Positions 16,937 to 24,231 of a stretch of DNA of 64,000 nucleotides are shown here, one piece after another (within the stretch, counting starts at the first letter, position 1; each line of letters opens with the position of its first letter). A model generated the notes under the pieces. It had not been told where the DNA came from and ran no database searches. It was given only the letters and a program-made list of their open reading frames with translations. The stretch comes from Blautia sp. (GTDB taxonomy: Bacteria > Bacillota > Clostridia > Lachnospirales > Lachnospiraceae), in assembly GCA_022769545.1 (NCBI GenBank), contig JALEJS010000024.1, positions 124,001 to 188,000 on the forward strand. Direction: 5' to 3'. The translations under genes were made by a program, and so were the position numbers.

Positions 16937-17488
16937 TTATCTTTTATATATCTTTCTTTCTGTCACAAGATAATCCGGGAAAATATCGGTAGGCTCTGTC
17001 GGAACCTCATCCACCAGCTGAAAATCAAACGCAAGAGCGACTTTACAGATGCCGGTGTGCGCTTCCAGATAGCGGTCATAAAATCCGCCGCCGTATCCTA
17101 CACGTTCCAGCTTCCCGGTAAAGGCAACACCTGGCATGATCATCAGTGCATTTTCCCATGTTACCGCCTCACCCTCCTGAGGCTCCGGTATTCCATAATA
17201 TCCGGGCTGCAAAGGTGAGAAGTCATCAATTCGGAAAAACCGCATTTCTTTTCCGAAAACCTTCGGAACTGCCACCTGTTTTCCCAGCTTCCAGGCTTCT
17301 TCGATAATATATCTCGTAACCACCTCGTGATTGTAATCCACATAGGCCAGAATCTGATCATGTTCCCGAAATGCAGCAAGCTGAAGCACCTGTTTCGTGA
17401 TTTTCCGGCTCATCTCATCAATCTGACGGTCTGAATGCTCCGCCCGAAGAGAAAATATTTTTTTTCTAATGGCTTTTTTTGTTTCCAT
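16937..17488 (-). CDS. fthC: 5-formyltetrahydrofolate cyclo-ligase
   Basis: 183 residues, the family's usual length. The enzyme converts 5-formyl-THF to 5,10-methenyl-THF with ATP. The N-terminal KKAIRKKIFSLRAEH basic helix, the substrate loop YVDYNHEVVT and the signature PGVAFTGKLERVGYGGGFYDRYL (seen as PGVAF and GYGGGFYDRYL) are present. GGGAGAAAAAT precedes ATG 17488, which lies within the 3' end of the DUF896 gene, so the two are coupled. Also called mthfs or ygfA. Confidence 0.9.
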   Translation of the reverse strand: METKKAIRKKIFSLRAEHSDRQIDEMSRKITKQVLQLAAFREHDQILAYVDYNHEVVTRYIIEEAWKLGKQVAVPKVFGKEMRFFRIDDFSPLQPGYYGIPEPQEGEAVTWENALMIMPGVAFTGKLERVGYGGGFYDRYLEAHTGICKVALAFDFQLVDEVPTEPTDIFPDYLVTERKIYKR

Positions 17489-17687
17489 ATTTTTCTCCCA
17501 GATTCACTATACTTCCATCCGGCTCCTGAATATCAATGCTGTCCAGCTGGCTGCGAAGGTTCATGCGGATATTCGCGATATATTCCTTTCGAAGAGCAGC
17601 CTGCTCCGCCTTTTCCGCCTTGGTAAGACCGGTGGTTTTGGACTTGCGGGCCAGCACATTTATTCTGTCAATCTTTGATAAATCCAT
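17466..17687 (-). CDS. DUF896 family protein (YnzC-like)
   Basis: 73 residues, small, highly charged and helical. It begins MDLSKIDRINVLARKSKTTG and continues LTKAEKAEQAALRKEYIANIR, the DUF896 (UPF0291) signature seen in B. subtilis YnzC; the start of the family forms a two-helix hairpin. Role unknown, with SOS-related expression reported for some relatives. GAGGAGG sits directly upstream. It overlaps fthC by 23 bp and follows proB by 11 bp. Confidence 0.88.
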   Translation of the reverse strand: MDLSKIDRINVLARKSKTTGLTKAEKAEQAALRKEYIANIRMNLRSQLDSIDIQEPDGSIVNLGEKYGNKKSH

Positions 17688-17698
17688 AAATTCCTCCT

Positions 17699-18553
17699 CT
17701 ATAACAGTTGATCGATATAATCGATCAGTCGGAACTCTTCTTCCTTATGTCCCTGAAAAAGTGTTCCACATTGTTTGCCTTCCACAATTTTATGGATGAT
17801 GTGGAAATCCTTTCCGTTGGCAATCACCATATCACACCCGGCAGCCGTAGCGATTCTGGCAGCCGTCAGCTTTGTGATCATACCTCCTGTACCGACATTG
17901 CTGCTGGAGGATTTTGCCATATTCAGGAGACGCTCGTCCAGCGTCTCAACCGTATCAATAAACTTCGCATCCGGATTTTTATTTGGGTCGTCTGTAAACA
18001 GTCCGTCAATATCCGACAGAAGAATCAGAAGATCTGCACCGATCAGAGCCGACACCACGGCTGACAGGGTGTCATTGTCTCCGAATTTCTCCAGCGATTC
18101 AATTTCATAAGTGGAAATGGAGTCATTCTCATTTACAATGGGAATCACACCCAGTCCAAGCAGCTGATTGTATGTATTCAGTGCATTCCTGCGGTTTACC
18201 TTGTTCACTATCGTGTTTTTTGTCATCAGAATCTGTCCGGCAGTCTGATTGTACTCCGAAAAGAGCTTCTGATAGATCATCATCAGCTTTGCCTGTCCCA
18301 CAGACGCACAGGCCTGCTGCTTTTCCAGTTCCTTTGGCTTTCCCCGCATTCCCAGCGCCGCGGCGCCAACTGCAATGGCGCCGGAAGAAACCAGCACAAT
18401 GTCTTTTCCCTGATTATGAAGGTCGCTGAGTTCTCTGGCAAGTACTTCCAGCTTTCGCAGGTTCAGACGCCCTGTTTCCATATGTGTCAGAGACGAGGAA
18501 CCAATTTTAATTACAATCCTTTTCTTATCTTTCAATCGTTCACGGTAATTCAT
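17699..18553 (-). CDS. proB: Glutamate 5-kinase (short form, no PUA domain)
   Basis: 284 residues of amino-acid-kinase fold. The enzyme phosphorylates glutamate, the first step of proline synthesis. Motifs: VIKIGSSSLT (ATP site), VSSGAIAVGAAALG, PIVNENDSIS, FGDNDTLSA, LLSDIDGLF and GTGGMITKL. Many ProB proteins have a C-terminal PUA domain and about 365-375 residues; this one stops shortly after the kinase domain. The partner proA (gamma-glutamyl phosphate reductase) is not adjacent. GGAG lies seven bases before ATG 18553. A weak promoter-like pair is seen upstream, in 18580-18610. Confidence 0.88.
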   Translation of the reverse strand: MNYRERLKDKKRIVIKIGSSSLTHMETGRLNLRKLEVLARELSDLHNQGKDIVLVSSGAIAVGAAALGMRGKPKELEKQQACASVGQAKLMMIYQKLFSEYNQTAGQILMTKNTIVNKVNRRNALNTYNQLLGLGVIPIVNENDSISTYEIESLEKFGDNDTLSAVVSALIGADLLILLSDIDGLFTDDPNKNPDAKFIDTVETLDERLLNMAKSSSSNVGTGGMITKLTAARIATAAGCDMVIANGKDFHIIHKIVEGKQCGTLFQGHKEEEFRLIDYIDQLL

Positions 18554-18690
18554 TTGTTTGCTCCAATATGCATATATCTAAAATATATTACACCATTTTT
18601 TCGTTCCCGTCCATGTTTTTTATCAGAAACACAAAATTTTCATAGTTTGCTGCTCCGGTTCTCCCCTGCGCAATGCCGCCGGCTTTGGAG

Positions 18691-19032
18691 TCAGCTGGAA
18701 TAATTTTCCATAAAACTGTACAGCGTCATGACACCTCTGATCCGATAGCCGCGGCGTATCTTTTCTCTCAATTTCTCCGGCAGAGATTCTGTACGGATTT
18801 TCGTCTTTTCAAAAATACGTCCCGTGGAGGTATCGTACACCATCAGAAAACCGCCTCTGTCTGCAATCAGAAACTCTTTCTGCGTTTCCGTGGACATTTT
18901 CGCATATACGGTATCCACAGAAGTAACGATTTCTTTTTCTTCCTCCTCTCTCACCTTTCCGGGAGAAAGCTCTGACAGGATCAGAAGGCCTGAAATAATA
19001 AAAATGCCGGTAAAAAAGAAAAATTTTCGCAT
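18691..19032 (-). CDS. Membrane-anchored protein with BofC C-terminal-like domain
   Basis: 113 residues. An N-terminal hydrophobic helix (about 4-22) is followed by a charged linker and a small domain with FLIADRGGFLMVYDTSTGRI, SLPEKLREKIRRG and the end LYSFMENYSS. This order resembles the C-terminal domain of BofC, an intercompartmental regulator of SigK processing in spore formers. It is much shorter than full BofC and lies between ybeY and proB. It could instead be a general envelope protein of unknown role. AAAAAAGGAG precedes ATG 19032. Confidence 0.5.
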   Translation of the reverse strand: MRKFFFFTGIFIISGLLILSELSPGKVREEEEKEIVTSVDTVYAKMSTETQKEFLIADRGGFLMVYDTSTGRIFEKTKIRTESLPEKLREKIRRGYRIRGVMTLYSFMENYSS

Positions 19033-19129
19033 AAAACCGCTCCTTTTTTCTTTATTATCGGCATTCCTTTATTTATTATAACAAAACCGCAATGGTAATT
19101 CCACCCATTGCCGCGCAGCTCTGCCGCCG

Positions 19130-19624
19130 CTACCGCGTAATTCCCAGCGCATCCAGAGCCTCCGACTGTTTTTTTTCCATGACCGCAGCCTCCTCCGGTG
19201 TCATGTGATCATAGCCCAGAAGATGCAGCATACTGTGTGCAATCAGAAAAGAAAATTCTCTCTGAATACTGTGTCCGTATTCCTCCGCCTGGGCATACAC
19301 CTTTTCCACCGATATCATGATATCTCCCAGCAGGAGTTCCCCGGTATCCAGGTCAAAAAAGCTCTGATCCTCCTGAACGATCCGGAAATCAGAAGGCGTT
19401 TCAAACGGAATCATGGGAAAAGACAGCACATCCGTGGCAGAGGAAATTCCGCGGAATTCCTCGTTTACTCTTTTGATTTCATCGTTATCAGTCAGTACAA
19501 GATTTACCTGTACCTCATAAGGACAGCCTTCTGTGTCCAGAACCCGGTCCGCCACCTGGTTGGCCAGGGAGGCATAATCCAGCTCCAGCTGCTGTTCTGC
19601 TTCGTATTCAATCGCAAATGTCAT
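19130..19624 (-). CDS. ybeY: Endoribonuclease YbeY (rRNA maturation)
   Basis: 164 residues. The zinc motif AHSMLHLLGYDH (H-x3-H-x5-H) near the C-terminus defines YbeY, a single-strand endoribonuclease needed for 16S rRNA 3'-end maturation and ribosome quality control. The central RGISSATDVLSFPM strand is also typical. Its ATG overlaps the phoH stop (ATGA), preserving the common phoH-ybeY pairing. A 7-bp hairpin with a T-rich tail (minus strand, about 19115-19080) may end the transcript. Confidence 0.93.
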   Translation of the reverse strand: MTFAIEYEAEQQLELDYASLANQVADRVLDTEGCPYEVQVNLVLTDNDEIKRVNEEFRGISSATDVLSFPMIPFETPSDFRIVQEDQSFFDLDTGELLLGDIMISVEKVYAQAEEYGHSIQREFSFLIAHSMLHLLGYDHMTPEEAAVMEKKQSEALDALGITR

Positions 19625-20634
19625 CTCCGGTTCCTTTCTGCCGAACCCCGTCTGGAGCTTTTTTCCGGCTTCTGTTTCTTCTCATAATCGTCATAGGCCT
19701 GTACGATCTGCTGCACCAGCGGATGACGCACCACATCCTTGCTGGTCAGCCTGCAAAAACCGATGTCCTCTATGTTTTTCAGCACCTTCATGGCAACATC
19801 CAGACCGGACACTGCATCCTTCGGCAAATCCTTCTGGGAAGCATCTCCGGTTACGATCACCTTCGATCCAAACCCGATTCGGGTAAGAAACATTTTCATC
19901 TGTGCCGGCGTCGTGTTCTGTGCCTCATCCAGAATGATATAGGCGTTGTCCAGCGTTCTTCCTCTCATGTATGCCAGCGGTGCCACCTCGATCAGTCCGC
20001 GTTCCATATTTTTCGCAAAGCTGTCTGCTCCCATGATCTGATAAAGTGCATCATACAAAGGTCTGAGATAAGGATCCACCTTGCTCTGAAGATCCCCCGG
20101 AAGAAAACCGAGCTTTTCGCCGGCTTCTATGGCCGGACGGGTCAGGATAATCCGGCTGACTTCTTCATTCCGAAAGGCCGTCACTGCCATGGCCATGGCC
20201 AGATATGTTTTTCCGGTACCTGCAGGACCGACGCCGAATACGATCATTTTTTTACGGATCTGATCCACATATTCTCTTTGACCCAGCGTTTTTGGCTTAA
20301 TGGGCCGTCCCTGGATCGTATTACAGATCACTTCCTTATCCATTTCCGTCATCATCTGTTCTTTTTCTTCCATTGTCAGCGCAAGCGCATAGGTTACGTT
20401 CTGTCTGGCAATCGTATTCCCACGAAGCGCCAGTCTCACAAGCTCCTCCAGAAGTTTTTTCGCCTGTTCCGCTTTGTGAGCTGTTCCGAGAATTTTCAGC
20501 TGTCCGTCTCTGGATATCAGAGATACATTCAGCGTCCGCTCAATTAATTTCAGATTTTCATCAAACTGTCCAAATACATTTGCCTGCTGGCTGGCCGGTA
20601 CATCAACGTGTAACTCTGTGATACCGTTCGTCAT
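19621..20634 (-). CDS. phoH: PhoH family ATPase
   Basis: 337 residues. An N-terminal KH-like segment (LKLIERTLNVSLISRDGQL) precedes a RecA-like ATPase with Walker A GPAGTGKTYLAMA, the TRPAIEAGEKLGFLPGD segment (in parts: TRPAIEAGE, LGFLPGD), Walker B AYIILDEAQNTT and the sensor TGDASQKDLP. PhoH partners YbeY in RNA metabolism. I used ATG 20634, with AAGGA ten bases upstream; a longer in-frame extension would run into yqfD. It lies 23 bp after yqfD in the conserved yqfC-yqfD-phoH-ybeY order. Confidence 0.9.
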   Translation of the reverse strand: MTNGITELHVDVPASQQANVFGQFDENLKLIERTLNVSLISRDGQLKILGTAHKAEQAKKLLEELVRLALRGNTIARQNVTYALALTMEEKEQMMTEMDKEVICNTIQGRPIKPKTLGQREYVDQIRKKMIVFGVGPAGTGKTYLAMAMAVTAFRNEEVSRIILTRPAIEAGEKLGFLPGDLQSKVDPYLRPLYDALYQIMGADSFAKNMERGLIEVAPLAYMRGRTLDNAYIILDEAQNTTPAQMKMFLTRIGFGSKVIVTGDASQKDLPKDAVSGLDVAMKVLKNIEDIGFCRLTSKDVVRHPLVQQIVQAYDDYEKKQKPEKSSRRGSAERNRR

Positions 20635-20657
20635 TCCACATAATTCCTTTCTGTTTC

Positions 20658-21857
20658 TTACTCCTCCACGGAGACGGCTGCCTCTTTCTGAGCTTTTTCC
20701 GTCACCGTCAGACTTCCTCTGCTGATGCATGCAGTATCTGTAAACTCTATTTTAACATTATTTTCTGATATTTGAACCCCTTTTTCCATCAATTTTTGTT
20801 CATATTTCCTCAGCTGTGCCATCACCTTTTCCTTTGCCTCTTTTTGGCTGTACTCTTTTTCTTCCACCCTGCAGTGATAGATTCTTGCTTTTCTGATCCA
20901 CATCGGCGCATACAGACTTTCTGTAATGCGGGGCTGTATTTCCCAGGAGACAGAAAAATCATCCGCTTCAGGTGTTTGATCCAGATCCAGAATCCAGTTC
21001 CAGAGTCTCACAGAGACAACCCGCTCATGAGTATCCTCGATCGTCTTCACAGAATATTGATAAGGAAGCTCATAATAATAGGACCTGGCATACCGGATCC
21101 ATATATCTGCATCTGCATGGACCAGCTCCGTGCGGATTACCTCCTGGCTGTCGTCCCGCAGTTCGAGCTTTCCCGAGACAAGGATATCTCCTTTTGAACA
21201 ATGATCACCCTCCGCCACAAGAGGAACCCCGCTTCTGGTAATGATTTTTTCTATGATTCCGCTCCTGTCCGCGACAAGATCACATGCTCCCTGTTCCTCC
21301 TGATCGGAAACTGCTTTCTGCAGCAGTCCCTCCTTCACTGTGACCTCCAGTCTGGAACCATGGATTTTCACAGAAACCCATGTGATATCCGGGAAATCTG
21401 CGCGGACCTGTTCTGCCACCTGGAAACAGTTGATTTTATTCTTCCGTATTCCTTCGTACAGACCGTTCTGCTTCAGCCATTCCCGTACCATCGGTGTACT
21501 GTTTCTTTGATTTCCCTGAATATGTATCGTCCAGATTCGGGAAGACAGCAGATACAGTATTCCGGCTGCCGCCAGCGTCCCAATAAAAAAAGCCTTTCTT
21601 TTTCTGTTTTTTAACAAAAAGAACGGCATTCCCTGTTTTTTCCGGATCTGAATATGAACACCTGTTTTTTTTCGAATCTGACGCAGCTTCCGAAAATCTC
21701 TGCTGCAGATCCTGCACCGGATCTCACTGCACGAAATACGAATGACATCCTTCATTTCGATTCCGTGATTTGCGCATAAAGCCAGAAAACGTACCAGTTC
21801 CTCACCCGTAACAGAAATCACTGCCGTTCCGCGTATATACTCCTCCAGAGGTCCCAT
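20658..21857 (-). CDS. yqfD: Sporulation protein YqfD
   Basis: 399 residues, matching B. subtilis YqfD, a sigma-E-controlled mother-cell membrane protein that acts early in engulfment. It has an N-terminal cytoplasmic domain (ISVTGEELVRFLALC), one transmembrane helix (about 88-106, KAFFIGTLAAAGILYLLSS) and a large extracytoplasmic part with FQVAEQVRADFPDITWVSV. It follows yqfC by a few bases and is transcribed from the sigma-E-type promoter at 22164-22192. The family call is firm; the mechanism of the protein is not known. Confidence 0.9.
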   Translation of the reverse strand: MGPLEEYIRGTAVISVTGEELVRFLALCANHGIEMKDVIRISCSEIRCRICSRDFRKLRQIRKKTGVHIQIRKKQGMPFFLLKNRKRKAFFIGTLAAAGILYLLSSRIWTIHIQGNQRNSTPMVREWLKQNGLYEGIRKNKINCFQVAEQVRADFPDITWVSVKIHGSRLEVTVKEGLLQKAVSDQEEQGACDLVADRSGIIEKIITRSGVPLVAEGDHCSKGDILVSGKLELRDDSQEVIRTELVHADADIWIRYARSYYYELPYQYSVKTIEDTHERVVSVRLWNWILDLDQTPEADDFSVSWEIQPRITESLYAPMWIRKARIYHCRVEEKEYSQKEAKEKVMAQLRKYEQKLMEKGVQISENNVKIEFTDTACISRGSLTVTEKAQKEAAVSVEE

Positions 21858-21861
21858 CCGC

Positions 21862-22140
21862 TCACCTTCCCTCTATGATGATTCTGCAGATTGTTCCTGA
21901 AATCCGCATTTCCTCCGATGTATATACCGGTATGTGAAGTCCCTCTCCACAGACCGTCAGCCGCCCTTTTTTCAGCCGTATCCCGATTTCCTGTTCATTC
22001 AGAGTCAGCAGACTTTTATAATTTTCAATCACCACCTCCCTGCCTCCTTTCAGCAGAACCATGGAATCTGAGTAAGCCAGATCACAGGGAAGCTGTATAT
22101 CATTTACCAGCCGTTCTTTCCATTCACCAATTTTCAACAT
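21862..22140 (-). CDS. yqfC: Sporulation protein YqfC (YabP family)
   Basis: 92 residues, beta-rich. MLKIGEWKERLVNDIQLPCD then VVIENYKSLLTLNEQEI is the YabP/YqfC signature. In B. subtilis it belongs to the sigma-E regulon with yqfD. Its Shine-Dalgarno (GGAG, 7 bases before ATG) is part of the 3' arm of the terminator of the preceding operon, and the U tract of that terminator runs up to the ATG. Confidence 0.88.
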   Translation of the reverse strand: MLKIGEWKERLVNDIQLPCDLAYSDSMVLLKGGREVVIENYKSLLTLNEQEIGIRLKKGRLTVCGEGLHIPVYTSEEMRISGTICRIIIEGR

Positions 22141-22178
22141 AAAAAAACTCCGGCTTTTCCATCAGTGTATGCCGAAGT
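22141..22178 (-). terminator. Terminator of the rlmH/dus/DUF2284 group, nested with yqfC start signals
   Basis: Minus strand: ACTTCGGC (22178-22171) pairs with GCCGGAGT (22154-22147, one G-T pair), then TTTTTTT. The 16-base loop holds the -10 of the yqfC promoter and the descending arm holds the yqfC Shine-Dalgarno. Confidence 0.7.
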
Positions 22179-22192
22179 TTTTCGTATTATTC
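22164..22192 (-). promoter_or_regulatory. Sigma-E-type sporulation promoter of yqfC-yqfD
   Basis: Minus strand: GAATAAT (22192-22186), 14-bp spacer, CATACACT (22171-22164). This fits the B. subtilis sigma-E consensus (KMATATT, 14 bp, CATACAHT) with one mismatch in the -35 and none in the -10. Confidence 0.7.
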
Positions 22193-22193
22193 C

Positions 22194-22748
22194 TCATGCT
22201 CCGTAACAGATCATGGAAAACCATAAAATGGTATTTCCGCCCAGACTGTATTCCATCTGCTGGCGCTCCACGATTTCCTGTACCACCACTCCGTGGCTTT
22301 CCAGGCAGGGATGCATATATTCCGGATGTCTGCACGGTTTCTTCTGCGGATAGGTACATTCCGGACAGATATCACAGGACTCTGTGGAAAGAATATAAAT
22401 CTCAAAGCCTTCCTGCTCCAGAAAGTGTCCCACATCCGTGGTCAGCTTTTCATGTGCCCTTCTGGTCTTCAGCATTTCCTCCATATCCATGATATCACTC
22501 ACCTCGGCCACGCTGGAGAAGAAAAGCGCATGCCCGTATCTGTGAATTCGCTCCTCACATTCCGGAAGTGTCCCGACTGCCGGCGGACATGCCCATGTCG
22601 AACCGTACCGCTCACACTCCTGCATACAGATCGTCCGAACTCTCTCTTCTGTATAAATTTCAGAGGTATCAAGAATACGATATTCATACACCGGAAACTG
22701 AGAAATAAATGCATCCAGCCTGTCTGTATCCAATATCCTGTCACTCAT
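22194..22748 (-). CDS. DUF2284 family cysteine-rich metal-binding protein
   Basis: 184 residues. Cysteine motifs in order are CMQECERYGSTWACPP, then CDICPECTYPQKKPCRHP and CLESHG, the pattern of DUF2284 proteins (predicted metal or Fe-S binding, function unknown). ATG 22748, overlapping the dus 3' end by eight bases, has GGAGG at six bases; the preceding ATG at 22751 is an alternative. It closes the dus operon and is followed by a terminator. Confidence 0.82.
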   Translation of the reverse strand: MSDRILDTDRLDAFISQFPVYEYRILDTSEIYTEERVRTICMQECERYGSTWACPPAVGTLPECEERIHRYGHALFFSSVAEVSDIMDMEEMLKTRRAHEKLTTDVGHFLEQEGFEIYILSTESCDICPECTYPQKKPCRHPEYMHPCLESHGVVVQEIVERQQMEYSLGGNTILWFSMICYGA

Positions 22749-23727
22749 CATTGCCCTCCGATTCTGCCCCGGAATTTCCGCCACCCGGTGCCACAAGTTC
22801 CTGTTCTTCAAAAAGCCGGTTCACCACGGCCTGATATTCCGAAATACTTCCCGCCTTTTTCATCTTCTTTACATATTTGTCCGGATTTGAGAACTGTCTG
22901 CCCATATAAGACCACAATTCCTTCATGCGAAACAGGACATTTCTGTCTCCGGACAGAATCCGGACATATCCATCCAGAATTTCATCATGAAAAGCCCGAA
23001 GCTGTCTCTTTGTTCCGCTCTTTTCCTCATAGATCTCATTCAAAAGAAACGGCGAGGTGATCACACCTCTTCCGAACATCACTGCATCCATTCCCGGATG
23101 CTGCTTCGTTACACGGAAATAATCCTGCGGCGTGAAAACATCGCCGTTATAGCACAGCGAACAGTCAAGGCGGTCTGCCGCCTGATCAAAACATTGATAC
23201 CTTGGAGTAAATTTATAATAATCCTTCAGAATCCTTGGATGAATGATCAGCTCATAAACAGGAAATGCCTCATAGATATCCAGTAGGTATTCCCAGTCCT
23301 CCTCATAATGGGTTCCCACCCGTGTCTTTATGGATATCTTCATATCCAGAGAGGAATAGATCCGGTCAAGAAACCGGCGAAGCTTTTCCGGTTCCCCCAG
23401 AAATCCGGCTCCTTTTCCTTTTGCCGTAACGGTCCCGGACGGACAGCCCAGATTCAGATTCACTTCCTCATGGCCATATTCCTTTTGAAATATCCGTGCT
23501 GTCTGGATAAAATCCTCCGCATTGTTGGCCAGAATCTGCGGAATCACCTTCAACCCCGGGCTGTGCAAAGGATCCACTTCCAATATTTCTTTCCTGCTCA
23601 GCCGTTTTCCCGGCTTGGCTGAGATAAACGGCGTGAAATATTTGTCCATCGGATAAAAATATTTATGGTATGCATTTCTGTAAATGTGATTGGTGATTCC
23701 TTCCAGCGGTGCCAGATAATTTTTCAT
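22741..23727 (-). CDS. dus: tRNA-dihydrouridine synthase
   Basis: 328 residues. A flavoenzyme reducing uridines in tRNA D-loops. The start YLAPLEGITNHIYRN is the conserved FMN loop, LNLGCPSGTVTAKGKGAGFL (in parts: LNLGCPSG, GKGAGFL) contains the catalytic cysteine, and IKTRVG and VMFGRG are phosphate-binding segments. The sub-type (DusA/B/C-like) is not clear. GAGGG precedes ATG 23727; it follows rlmH by 12 bp and overlaps the DUF2284 gene. Confidence 0.88.
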   Translation of the reverse strand: MKNYLAPLEGITNHIYRNAYHKYFYPMDKYFTPFISAKPGKRLSRKEILEVDPLHSPGLKVIPQILANNAEDFIQTARIFQKEYGHEEVNLNLGCPSGTVTAKGKGAGFLGEPEKLRRFLDRIYSSLDMKISIKTRVGTHYEEDWEYLLDIYEAFPVYELIIHPRILKDYYKFTPRYQCFDQAADRLDCSLCYNGDVFTPQDYFRVTKQHPGMDAVMFGRGVITSPFLLNEIYEEKSGTKRQLRAFHDEILDGYVRILSGDRNVLFRMKELWSYMGRQFSNPDKYVKKMKKAGSISEYQAVVNRLFEEQELVAPGGGNSGAESEGNDE

Positions 23728-23739
23728 GAAAATGCCCTC

Positions 23740-24219
23740 TCATTTGTGATATGGTTCTTTTTTCATAATCCGATAGCTTCTGTAAATCTGCTCCAGAAGA
23801 ATCATCTGCATCAGCTGATGCGGAAAGGTCATCCTGGAAAAACTGAGCTTTTCGTCTGCCCGGTCCAGAACCTCCCGGGAAAGTCCAAGAGATCCGCCGA
23901 TCACAAAGGTCACACAGCTCCTTCCATGAATTCCCAGCATCTCCAGCTTTCTGGAAAGCCCCACAGAATCCGGCATGTCACCCTCTATGGCCAGAGCGAT
24001 CACATAATCCTGTTCCCGGATGTGCTTCAGAAGACGCTGCCCCTCTGTCATTTTTATCTGCGTGTTCACAGCCTCGCAGGCATGATCCGGAGTCTTCTCA
24101 TCTGCCACCTGAACAAACGTCAGCTTACAGTAGCGCTGAAGTCTTTTGGTGTATTCCGCAATGCCATCATTCAGATACTTTTCTTTGATCTTTCCAACTG
24201 ACAAAATCCTTATTTCCAT
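23740..24219 (-). CDS. rlmH: 23S rRNA (pseudouridine-1915-N3)-methyltransferase
   Basis: 159 residues, the exact family length. SPOUT methyltransferase modifying helix 69 of 23S rRNA. Motifs: VGKIKEKYLNDGIAEYTKRL at the N-terminus, FVIGGSLGLS (the SAM knot) and SFSRMTFPHQLMQMILLEQI at the C-terminus. It lies 12 bp after ftsK and has GAGGG upstream. Confidence 0.94.
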   Translation of the reverse strand: MEIRILSVGKIKEKYLNDGIAEYTKRLQRYCKLTFVQVADEKTPDHACEAVNTQIKMTEGQRLLKHIREQDYVIALAIEGDMPDSVGLSRKLEMLGIHGRSCVTFVIGGSLGLSREVLDRADEKLSFSRMTFPHQLMQMILLEQIYRSYRIMKKEPYHK

Positions 24220-24231
24220 CGTTCCCTCTGC

